Source of the DNA: Steroidobacteraceae bacterium
GTDB lineage: Bacteria > Pseudomonadota > Gammaproteobacteria > Steroidobacterales > Steroidobacteraceae
Reading direction: 5' to 3'
NCBI GenBank assembly: GCA_025458905.1
Contig: JALORN010000018.1
Coordinates: 1-54,936 of the forward strand
Length of the DNA stretch: 54,936 nucleotides
Shown in pieces: positions 48,370 to 54,936 of the stretch. The stretch's first letter is position 1. The number at the start of each line of letters is the position of its first letter. Position numbers and translations under genes: made by a program. Below the pieces are notes generated by a model, which was given only the letters and a program-made list of their open reading frames with translations, was not told the DNA's origin and did not search any database.

Positions 48370-49746
48370 TCAACGTCCGAACGCGTCCTCCACGGCCTCG
48401 GCGAGGCGTCCGACGCCGCGGATCACGAGCCCGTCGATCGCGCGGCGGGGCACGTTGTCGCGCGGCACGAGCGCGACGCGGAAGCCCTGCTTGGCCGCCT
48501 CGCGCAGCCGCTCCTCGCCGTAGGCCACCGGCCGCACCTCGCCCGTCAGCCCGACCTCGCCGAACGCCACCAGCGTCTCGGGCAGCGCCCGGTCGCGCAG
48601 GCTCGAGGCGAGCGCCAGCAGCACCGGCAGGTCGCTGCCGGTCTCGCGCACGTCGAGCCCGCCGACCACGTTCGCGAAGACGTCGTGGTCCTGCAGCGAG
48701 AGGCCGCCATGCCGGTGCAGCACGGCGAGCAGCATCGACAGGCGGTTCGAGTCGAGGCCCTGTGCGACGCGCCGCGGGTTGCCGAAGCGCATCGGGTCGA
48801 CGAGGCCCTGGATCTCGACCAGCAGCGGCCGCCCCCCCTCCCGCGCCACCATCACCACGCTGCCCGGGGCCACCTGCTCCGGGCGCGCGAGGAAGATCGC
48901 CGAGGGGTTCGCGACCTCGCGCAGGCCGCCCTCGGTCATCGCGAAGAACGCCAGCTCGTTGACGGCACCGAACCGGTTCTTCGTGGCACGCACGATGCGG
49001 AAGCGCGAGCCGGCGTCGCTCTCGAAGTACAGCACCGTGTCGACCAGGTGCTCCAGCACGCGCGGACCTGCGATCGCGCCTTCCTTGGTGACGTGGCCGA
49101 CGATGAACACCGCGGTCCCGGTCGACTTGGCGAAGCGCACCAGCTCGGACGCGCACTCGCGCAGCTGCGCCACGCCGCCGGCGCTCGAGGCGACCGCGGC
49201 GAGCTGCACGGTCTGGATCGAGTCGACCACCAGCAACCGCGCCCGCGCGTCGCGCGCTTGGGCGAGGATCTCCTCGAGGTCGGTCTCCGGGGCGAGCCGC
49301 AGCTGCGCCGCTCCGAGGCCGAGGCGCCGTGCCCGCAGGCCGACCTGCGCGCCCGACTCCTCGCCGGTTGCGTACAGCACCGGGGCCTCGGCGGCGACGC
49401 TGGCCGCGACCTGCAGCAGCAGCGTCGACTTGCCGATGCCGGGGTCACCACCGAGCAAGGTGACGCTGCCGGGAACCACGCCGCCACCCAGCACCCGGTC
49501 GAGTTCGGCCAGCCCCGAACCGAAACGCGCCGGCAGCCCCTCGGTCGGCAGCGCAACCGCTGGCGCGAGTGGCGCACGCGGAGCACGTCCCGGCTTGCCG
49601 CCGGCAGCACTCCCGGCCCGCGGCGCGGCACCGGCTTCGCGCCGCTCCAGCGAGTTCCACTCGCCGCACTGCGGGCACTGCCCCTGCCATTTCGCCGACT
49701 CGCCGCCGCAGGCGGCACAGACGTAGGCGATCGTCGGTCGGGCCAT
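48370..49746 (-). CDS. radA: DNA repair protein RadA/Sms
   Basis: A RecA-like branch-migration helicase. The 458 residues contain a C4 zinc finger (C10, C13, C24, C27), Walker A GDPGIGKST (100-108), the RadA-specific KNRFG motif (TKNRFGAVNEL) and a C-terminal Lon-like domain (GGLDVRETGSDLPVLLALAS). I started it at MARPTIAYVCAACG; the reading frame extends further but without similarity. It is divergent from the PP2C/FHA genes across 319 bases. Confidence 0.96.
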   Translation of the reverse strand: MARPTIAYVCAACGGESAKWQGQCPQCGEWNSLERREAGAAPRAGSAAGGKPGRAPRAPLAPAVALPTEGLPARFGSGLAELDRVLGGGVVPGSVTLLGGDPGIGKSTLLLQVAASVAAEAPVLYATGEESGAQVGLRARRLGLGAAQLRLAPETDLEEILAQARDARARLLVVDSIQTVQLAAVASSAGGVAQLRECASELVRFAKSTGTAVFIVGHVTKEGAIAGPRVLEHLVDTVLYFESDAGSRFRIVRATKNRFGAVNELAFFAMTEGGLREVANPSAIFLARPEQVAPGSVVMVAREGGRPLLVEIQGLVDPMRFGNPRRVAQGLDSNRLSMLLAVLHRHGGLSLQDHDVFANVVGGLDVRETGSDLPVLLALASSLRDRALPETLVAFGEVGLTGEVRPVAYGEERLREAAKQGFRVALVPRDNVPRRAIDGLVIRGVGRLAEAVEDAFGR

Positions 49747-50065
49747 CGGGACACTCGGGATGCAAGGCAGATGCGCAAGCAGCGCGGGCAGGGCCCGACG
49801 CGGATCGCAGCGGGCGGCAGGATTCTGCCGGCCCCCGACGGCACCGGGCAAACTGTGACCATAGCCTCGGACTTGCACGTCCGGGATGCTAGTGTTTCGC
49901 GGCCCCGCCGCAGCGTCGGGGCCCAAACGGTCTCAACACCATGCCTGATCTGTCGAGCGGGTCGTTCCCGAGCCTGCAGCGCACCCGGCCGGCGGCGGGC
50001 CGGACCGTGGGGTACGTCCGCGGCGCAGGCGGGCCCATCTGGGTGGGCCGCAACGTGCGGCACGC
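49747..50065. other. Divergent region between radA and the PP2C gene
   Basis: 319 bases. The radA-proximal half has no convincing gene and holds a CGGAC-TTGCAC-GTCCG inverted repeat at 49868-49883. The PP2C-proximal part is occupied by the 42-codon candidate ORF listed separately. I could not identify promoters with good matches. Confidence 0.5.
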
Positions 50066-50069
50066 GTGA
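49941..50069 (+). CDS. Candidate 42-residue ORF coupled to the PP2C gene
   Basis: An ATG-initiated frame of 42 codons whose TGA overlaps the PP2C GTG start as GTGA, the same junction used between many real genes here. After the first few codons nearly every third base is G or C, matching the coding bias of the window. The peptide is basic, with no signal or membrane segment (it begins MPDLSSGSFPSLQRTRPAAG). There is no clear ribosome-binding site. It could be a leader peptide coupling translation to PP2C, or chance in G/C-rich DNA. Confidence 0.35.
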   Translation: MPDLSSGSFPSLQRTRPAAGRTVGYVRGAGGPIWVGRNVRHA

Positions 50070-50890
50070 GCCTGCGCAACAAAATATTCCTGGTCGGTGA
50101 GACGGACACCGGCAAGGTGCGCGAGCACAACGAGGACACGATCGCGTTCGACCCCGAGATCGGCCTGCTGGTGCTGGCCGATGGCATGGGTGGCTACAAC
50201 GCCGGCGAGGTCGCGAGCGGCATCGCCGTCAAGACGATCGTCAACCTGGTCCGCGAGTCCGTCGAACGCGAGGACCTCGCGGCGGTCGACCCGCTGACCC
50301 AGCTGTCGCGCCGCAGCATCGTGCTGCGCGATGCGATCCAGCGGGCCAACAAGATCATCTACCAGACCGCCAAGACCCAGCCGCAGTGCGAGGGCATGGG
50401 GACGACGGTGGTCGGCGCCCTGTTCCACGACGACCGCGTCACCATCGCCCACGTCGGGGACTCCCGGCTGTACCGCCTGCGCGCCGGGCGCTTCGAGCAG
50501 CTGACGCTCGACCATTCGCTGCTGCAGGAACTGGTGGACCGCGGCTTCTACTCGCCCGAGGAGGCGCAGCGCGCCGCCAACAAGAACTACGTGACACGGG
50601 CGCTCGGCGTCGAGGCCAGCGTCGAGGTGGGTCTGCGCGAGGAAGCCGTCGAGAAGGGCGATCACTACGTGCTGTGCTCCGATGGCCTCTCCGACATGGT
50701 CGAGGACTCGGACATTCACTTAACGATCAACACCTTTGGTGATAACCTTGGATCTGTTGCCAAGCACTTGATCCAGCTGGCCAATGACAACGGCGGCCGG
50801 GACAACGTCTCGGTGCTGCTCGCTCAGGTCGTCGACGGTTTCCCGGCGCGGCGCGGGCTGGTGGACAAGGTCTTGGGCTGGTTCGGCTGA
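50066..50890 (+). CDS. PP2C-family Ser/Thr protein phosphatase
   Basis: A metal-dependent phosphatase of 274 residues (Stp1/PrpC type). Motifs: VREHNEDTIAF with D24, LADGMGGYNAGEVAS with D39 (DGMGG at 39-43), EGMGTTVVGALF, HVGDSRLYRLR, LCSDGLSDMVED, and DNGGRDNVSVLLAQV near the end. These give the usual metal-binding aspartates. It starts at GTG within the coupled small ORF. The next gene encodes an FHA protein, pointing to phosphothreonine signalling, but no Hanks-type kinase is in the window. Confidence 0.92.
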   Translation: MSLRNKIFLVGETDTGKVREHNEDTIAFDPEIGLLVLADGMGGYNAGEVASGIAVKTIVNLVRESVEREDLAAVDPLTQLSRRSIVLRDAIQRANKIIYQTAKTQPQCEGMGTTVVGALFHDDRVTIAHVGDSRLYRLRAGRFEQLTLDHSLLQELVDRGFYSPEEAQRAANKNYVTRALGVEASVEVGLREEAVEKGDHYVLCSDGLSDMVEDSDIHLTINTFGDNLGSVAKHLIQLANDNGGRDNVSVLLAQVVDGFPARRGLVDKVLGWFG

Positions 50891-51058
50891 GTGCCGCGGC
50901 AGGTCGCCTCGGTGTCTCGCGGCAGGTCGCGCCGTTTCGATCCAGGTCTCGGGCATCCGGCGGGCTTGTCGCCGGGGCCTCGGTCATGACGTGCATGGGC
51001 TACGGCGGCGTTCGCGCACCGACGCAGTCGTGCCCGTGCGATTTTTCGGGGCGGAAGC

Positions 51059-51790
51059 ATGGCTAGACTGATCCTGAGCCTGGACGGCCACACCATGGCC
51101 GAATACAACATGAACAAGGAGCGGTACACCATCGGCCGCCTCCCCGACAACGACATCCGCATCGACAACCCCGCCGTCAGCGGCCATCACTCGCTGATCA
51201 TCAACATCCTGAACGACTCGTTCCTCGAGGACCTGAACAGCACCAACGGCACCTACGTCAACGGCAAGCTGATCAAGAAGCACGCGCTGCAGCACGGCGA
51301 CATCATCACCGTCGGGCATCACCAGCTGCGCTTCGTCGAGGAGGACGAGCAGCAGGACGAGTTCCAGAAGACGATGGTGATCCAGCCGTCCGCCCGCCCG
51401 GTCGAGTCGATCCGCCGCGCCGAGGCGCGCGTCGACAGCGCGGCCGTGGTGCGCAGCGCGCCGGCCCCGGTCGCCGAGGCCCGCAAGCCCGCCGCGCTCG
51501 CCGATGCCCAGCTCGCGATGAAGCCCGCGAAGCTGCAGGTGCTCACCGGGCAGTTCGCGGGCCGCGAGCTCGACCTCGTCAAGGCACTGACGACACTCGG
51601 CCGCCCGGGCATCCAGGTGGCGGCGATCACGCGTCGCGCCGACGGCTTCTACATCGTGCACGTCGAGAGCGAGCGCGACGGCGACTACCCGCTGGTCAAC
51701 GGCAACTCGATCGGCTCGCAGGCGCATCGCCTGCGCGACAACGACGTGATCCAGCTCGCCGGCGTCAAGATGGGATTCTTCCAGGCCTGA
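51059..51790 (+). CDS. Tandem FHA-domain protein
   Basis: A 243-residue cytoplasmic protein. The first FHA domain (about 1-95) is complete, with GRLPDNDIRIDNPAVSGHHS and NSTNGTYVNGK, so it should bind phosphothreonine. A linker with Ala/Arg/Pro follows. The second FHA-like fold (about 155-243) has LGRPGIQVAAITRRADGF and PLVNGNSIG but lacks the Ser-Arg-x-x-His signature, so it may not bind phosphopeptides. It is 168 bases after the PP2C gene on the same strand. The partner kinase is unknown. Confidence 0.88.
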   Translation: MARLILSLDGHTMAEYNMNKERYTIGRLPDNDIRIDNPAVSGHHSLIINILNDSFLEDLNSTNGTYVNGKLIKKHALQHGDIITVGHHQLRFVEEDEQQDEFQKTMVIQPSARPVESIRRAEARVDSAAVVRSAPAPVAEARKPAALADAQLAMKPAKLQVLTGQFAGRELDLVKALTTLGRPGIQVAAITRRADGFYIVHVESERDGDYPLVNGNSIGSQAHRLRDNDVIQLAGVKMGFFQA

Positions 51791-51821
51791 TCAGCCGGGC
51801 CCTGTGCTGCGGGCCGCGCCT

Positions 51822-52931
51822 TCAGCGCAGTTCCAGCGGCACGCGCTGGCTGACGCCGCAGATCAGCTCATAGGGAATCGTCCCCGCGTGGTCCGCGATT
51901 CGTTCCACCGGCAGCCCCCTGCCCCAGAGCGTCGCGCGATCGCCCACCCGCACGCCTGACAGCCCGGTCACGTCGACGGCGATCATGTCCATCGAGACGC
52001 GGCCGGCGAGCGCCCCGGTGCCCGCTGCGAACAGCACCGGCGCACCCGACGCGAGGTGGCGCGGCACGCCGTCGCCGTAGCCGGCGGCGACGATGGCGAT
52101 GGCCGCGTCCCGCTCGGCGCGCCAGGTGCCGCCGTAGCCGACGGTCTCGCCGCGCGGCACGCGCCGCACGGCGATCACGCTGCTCTCGAGCGTCATGGCC
52201 GCGGACAGCCCGAGGTCGGTGCCGACCTGCCCCGGGAACGGCGAGACGCCGTAGAGCGCGAGCCCGGGCCGCACCCAGTCGCCCCGCGCCTGCGGCCAGC
52301 CGAGCAGGCCCGCGGAGTTGCCGATGCTGACGACCGGCCGGCCGCCGGGACCGGCGAACGCCGGATGCGGACCGAGCTGGTCGAGGATCGCGCGCAGGCG
52401 TGCGACCTGGGCGCTGGTCATCTCACAATCGCGCTCGTCGGCACGGGCGAGGTGCGTCAGCAGCCGGATCTCGCGCGGTGGCACCGGCAGCGCGCACAGC
52501 CGCTCGAAGGCGCGCGGGAACTCCTCGGGCCGGAAGCCGAGCCGGTTCATGCCGGTGTCCACCTTGACCCAGAGCGTGAAGCGTCGGCCGCGGCCCCAGC
52601 CCTCGAGCAGCGCGAGCTGCGAGGAATCATGGACCACCAGCTCGAAGTCGCGGTGCGCGGCCTCGGCGAGCTGCGCGCCGTTGAACACACCCTCCAGCAG
52701 CACCACCGGCAGGTTGATGCCGGCCTCGCGCAGCAGCACGCCCTCCTCGATTCGCGCGACCGCAAAGGCGTCCGCACCGGCGAGCGTGGTGGCGGTGGCC
52801 ACCAGGCCATGGCCGTAGGCGTTGGCCTTCACCACCGCCATGACCTTGCAGCCGGGCGCGGCCGCACGAACGGCCGCGAGGTTGGCTCGCAGCGCCGCGC
52901 GATCGATGCTGGCGCGCAGGATCCGGCTCAC
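51822..52931 (-). CDS. alr: Alanine racemase
   Basis: Makes D-alanine for peptidoglycan. The 369 residues show the PLP lysine K35 in AVVKANAYGHG, the catalytic Tyr segment GYGGTWRAE, and the C-terminal beta domain with RVSMDMIAVDVTG. It is full length. It follows dnaB by seven bases on the same strand, as in many proteobacteria where alr is next to dnaB. Confidence 0.96.
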   Translation of the reverse strand: MSRILRASIDRAALRANLAAVRAAAPGCKVMAVVKANAYGHGLVATATTLAGADAFAVARIEEGVLLREAGINLPVVLLEGVFNGAQLAEAAHRDFELVVHDSSQLALLEGWGRGRRFTLWVKVDTGMNRLGFRPEEFPRAFERLCALPVPPREIRLLTHLARADERDCEMTSAQVARLRAILDQLGPHPAFAGPGGRPVVSIGNSAGLLGWPQARGDWVRPGLALYGVSPFPGQVGTDLGLSAAMTLESSVIAVRRVPRGETVGYGGTWRAERDAAIAIVAAGYGDGVPRHLASGAPVLFAAGTGALAGRVSMDMIAVDVTGLSGVRVGDRATLWGRGLPVERIADHAGTIPYELICGVSQRVPLELR

Positions 52932-52938
52932 GATGGGG

Positions 52939-54312
52939 TCAGCGCAGCACGCCCTCGGCGTACGAATCGGGCACGTAGTTGACGAAGCGCGAGTACATGC
53001 CCTGGAACGAGAGCACGAAGGTGCCGGTCTCGCCGTTGCGATGCTTGGCGAGGTCGATCTCGGCCATGCCGCGCTTCGGCGTGTTCTTGTCGTAGACCTC
53101 CTCGCGGTAGATCAGCAGGATCATGTCTGCATCCTGTTCTATCGCTCCACTCTCGCGAAGGTCGGACATCACCGGCTTCTTGTCGGTGCGCTGCTCGACG
53201 CCGCGGTTGAGCTGCGACAGCGCGATCACCGGCACCTTGAGTTCCTTCGCGAGCGCCTTCAGGCCCCGCGAGATCTCGGCGATCTCGGTGGCGCGGTTCT
53301 CCTTGGTGCCGGGCACCTGCATCAGCTGCAGATAGTCGACGACCACGAGGTCGAGGCCGTGCTCGCGGCTGACGCGGCGCGCGCGGGCGCGTAGCTCGGT
53401 CGGCGTGAGGCCCGGCGTCTCGTCGATGAAGATGCGGGCCTCGGACAGCTGGCCCGCCGCGCCGGTGATCCGCGGCCAGTCGTCGTCGGAAATCTGCCCG
53501 GTGCGGATGTGGCCGAGCTGCACGCGGCCGATGGAGGCGAGCATGCGGGTCATCAGCTGCTCGGAGGGCATCTCCATCGAGAAGATCGCGACCGAGGCCT
53601 TGACGTCGCTCTTGAGCGCGGCGTACTCGGCCATGTTGATCGCGAAGGTGGTCTTGCCCATCGAGGGGCGGCCCGCGACGATCACCAGGTCACCGGGTCG
53701 CAGCCCGCCGGTCTTCTTGTCGAACTCGTCGAAACCCGTCGGCAGGCCGCGCAGCTTGTCGGGGTTGGAGTGCCACTCGTCGATCTGGTCGATCAGCCCG
53801 GGCATCAGGGTCTGGATCGACACCGCGCCCTCGCGGCCGCCGCGCAGGCCCTGCTCGGCGATCTCGAAGACCTTGCCCTCGGCCGCATCCACCAGCTCGC
53901 GCGCCGTCTCGCCCTCGTTGTTGAACACCGAGGCGGCGATGTCCGTGCCAGCCTTCAGCAGCTGGCGCAGCAGCGAGCGCTCGCGGACGATCTCGGCGTA
54001 GGCGCGGACGTTGGCGGCGGTCGGCGTGTCGCGCGCGAGGCTGCCGATGTAGGCCAGGCCGCCGGCGTCGCCGAGCTTGCCGGCACGCTCCAGGTGCTCG
54101 CTGACCGTGACCGCGTCACAGGGCTGGTTCTGCGTGGCGAGGTTGCCGATCGCGTCGAAGACCAGCCGGTGATCGGGGCGGTAGAAGTCGTGCGTGCGGA
54201 GGATGTCCGCGACGTTGTCCCAGGCGGACGCGTCGAGCAGCAATCCGCCGAGCACGGCCTGCTCCGCCTCGACGGAGTGCGGAGGAGTCCGTGGCTCGGC
54301 GTCGCGGTTCAC
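52939..54312 (-). CDS. dnaB: Replicative DNA helicase
   Basis: The hexameric helicase of the replication fork. The 457 residues have the N-terminal primase-binding collar ([16 protein letters not shown]), Walker A GRPSMGKT (214-221), Walker [13 protein letters not shown], and [20 protein letters not shown]. There is no intein insertion, which is worth checking in this gene, and the length is normal. The ATG overlaps the rplI stop by four bases (ATGA). Confidence 0.97.
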   Translation of the reverse strand: MNRDAEPRTPPHSVEAEQAVLGGLLLDASAWDNVADILRTHDFYRPDHRLVFDAIGNLATQNQPCDAVTVSEHLERAGKLGDAGGLAYIGSLARDTPTAANVRAYAEIVRERSLLRQLLKAGTDIAASVFNNEGETARELVDAAEGKVFEIAEQGLRGGREGAVSIQTLMPGLIDQIDEWHSNPDKLRGLPTGFDEFDKKTGGLRPGDLVIVAGRPSMGKTTFAINMAEYAALKSDVKASVAIFSMEMPSEQLMTRMLASIGRVQLGHIRTGQISDDDWPRITGAAGQLSEARIFIDETPGLTPTELRARARRVSREHGLDLVVVDYLQLMQVPGTKENRATEIAEISRGLKALAKELKVPVIALSQLNRGVEQRTDKKPVMSDLRESGAIEQDADMILLIYREEVYDKNTPKRGMAEIDLAKHRNGETGTFVLSFQGMYSRFVNYVPDSYAEGVLR

Positions 54313-54758
54313 TCTTCGGCGACGACGCTCACCTGCAGCTGGACGTCGACGTCGGTGTGCAGGTGGAGCGTGACCTGGTGGTCGCCCACGGTACGGATCG
54401 GGCCCGTGGGCAGCCGGACCTCGGCGCGGGCGACCTTGTGGCCCTGGGTCGAGCAGGCCTCGGCGATGTCGGCGGTGCCGATCGAACCGAAGAGCTTGCC
54501 CTCGTTGCCGGCCTTGGCGGCGATCTTGAGCACGAAGTCCTTGAGGGCCGCGGCGCGCGACTCGGCCGAGGCGAGCTCGTCGCGGGCGAGCTTCTCGAGC
54601 TCGGCACGGCGCGCCTCGAACTTCGCGACGTTGGCCGGCGTCGCGAGCGTGGCCTTGCCCTGGGGCAGCAGGAAGTTGCGGCCATAGCCGCTCTTCACGT
54701 CGACGCGGTCACCGATGTTGCCGAGGTTGGCGACCTTCTGGAGGAGGATGACGTCCAT
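54309..54758 (-). CDS. rplI: 50S ribosomal protein L9
   Basis: A 149-residue ribosomal protein beginning [20 protein letters not shown], with the conserved [13 protein letters not shown] and the C-terminal domain containing [15 protein letters not shown]. It is one of the rpsF-rpsR-rplI set; rpsR is 18 bases upstream, and dnaB overlaps its end. Confidence 0.97.
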   Translation of the reverse strand: MDVILLQKVANLGNIGDRVDVKSGYGRNFLLPQGKATLATPANVAKFEARRAELEKLARDELASAESRAAALKDFVLKIAAKAGNEGKLFGSIGTADIAEACSTQGHKVARAEVRLPTGPIRTVGDHQVTLHLHTDVDVQLQVSVVAEE

Positions 54759-54776
54759 GATGGGAAGCTCCGGCGA

Positions 54777-54936
54777 TCAGTGCTGGTCGGTGTAGGGCAG
54801 CAGCGCGAGGAAGCGCGCGCGGCGCACCGCCTGGGCGAGCTGGCGCTGGTAGAACGAGCGCGTGCCGGTGATGCGGCTCGGCACGATCTTGCCGGTCTCG
54901 GTGATGTAGCCCTTGAGGGTGGCGAGGTCCTTGTAG
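54777..54936 (-). CDS. rpsR: 30S ribosomal protein S18, C-terminal part
   Basis: The last 52 codons of S18, running off the right edge. The translation begins [20 protein letters not shown] and continues [20 protein letters not shown], ending LLPYTDQH, all diagnostic. It lies directly before rplI. Confidence 0.96.
   Translation of the reverse strand, partial: YKDLATLKGYITETGKIVPSRITGTRSFYQRQLAQAVRRARFLALLPYTDQH

Noticed and set aside
46193..48523. 776-codon plus-strand frame
   Set aside because: Shadow of ffh on the opposite strand and of corB in another frame; low-complexity translation.
52939..54312. Intein in dnaB
   Set aside because: The helicase is continuous at the P-loop and the length is normal, so there is no insertion.

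Overview
This window is a high-GC stretch (roughly 70% by eye, with extreme G/C at third codon positions) of a bacterial chromosome. Gene content and order point to a gammaproteobacterium: orn is divergent from rsgA, dapA precedes a BamC-like lipoprotein gene and is divergent from gcvR-bcp, dnaX-ybaB-recR are together, ffh-rpsP-rimM-trmD-rplS form a run with corB divergent from it, and suf is a single operon led by an Rrf2 regulator. My best guess is a lineage near Xanthomonadales, Nevskiales or Steroidobacterales; this is inferred from gene order and not from phylogeny. I see no insertion sequence, integrase, prophage, CRISPR array or plasmid gene. Almost all of the window is core chromosome.

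Layout. 1-4.1 kb (minus): a glycerate 2-kinase start, a CobW-type GTPase, a putative N-carbamoylputrescine amidase, a DsbA/FrnE-type protein and a Gfo/Idh/MocA oxidoreductase. 4.1-8.7 kb: two small membrane proteins, an M28 peptidase lipoprotein and the tail-specific protease Prc. 8.7-13.7 kb: an unrecognised coiled-coil protein, a DUF1249 protein, PpsR and, divergent from it, PpsA. 13.7-16.8 kb: a GFA-family protein, a threonine/serine dehydratase-like enzyme, oligoribonuclease and RsgA. 16.8-21.0 kb (minus): RecR, YbaB, DnaX, SRP RNA, tRNA-Ser(GGA), a short BamC-like lipoprotein and DapA. 21.2-26.1 kb (plus): GcvR, Bcp, a PIN-PhoH ATPase, a BepA-type metalloprotease and MlaA. 26.2-29.4 kb (minus): mlaFEDCB.

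29.7-36.9 kb (plus): an Fe-S assembly operon, Rrf2 regulator-sufBCDS-sufU-sufT-Rieske ferredoxin-SixA phosphatase, with an IscR type-1-like operator just upstream. 36.9-41.0 kb: a DUF2490 outer-membrane protein, a CnoX-type thioredoxin, a YhhQ-type transporter and a PAS sensor kinase whose ATP site looks degenerate. 41.2-48.3 kb: SppA, then rplS-trmD-rimM-rpsP-ffh (minus) and CorB (plus). 48.4-51.8 kb: RadA, divergent from a small candidate ORF, a PP2C phosphatase and a tandem-FHA protein. 51.8-54.9 kb (minus): Alr, DnaB, ribosomal protein L9 and the end of S18.

The strongest coherent modules are Fe-S cluster assembly (suf), retrograde phospholipid transport (mlaFEDCB with mlaA converging on it), and ribosome/SRP biogenesis. 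Ffh and the SRP RNA are both present, about 26 kb apart. I did not find a clear-cut new biological system. The best leads are the PP2C/FHA pair with its coupled 42-codon ORF, the degenerate sensor kinase, the minimal BamC, the unknown coiled-coil protein, and the Rieske-SixA extension of the suf operon.
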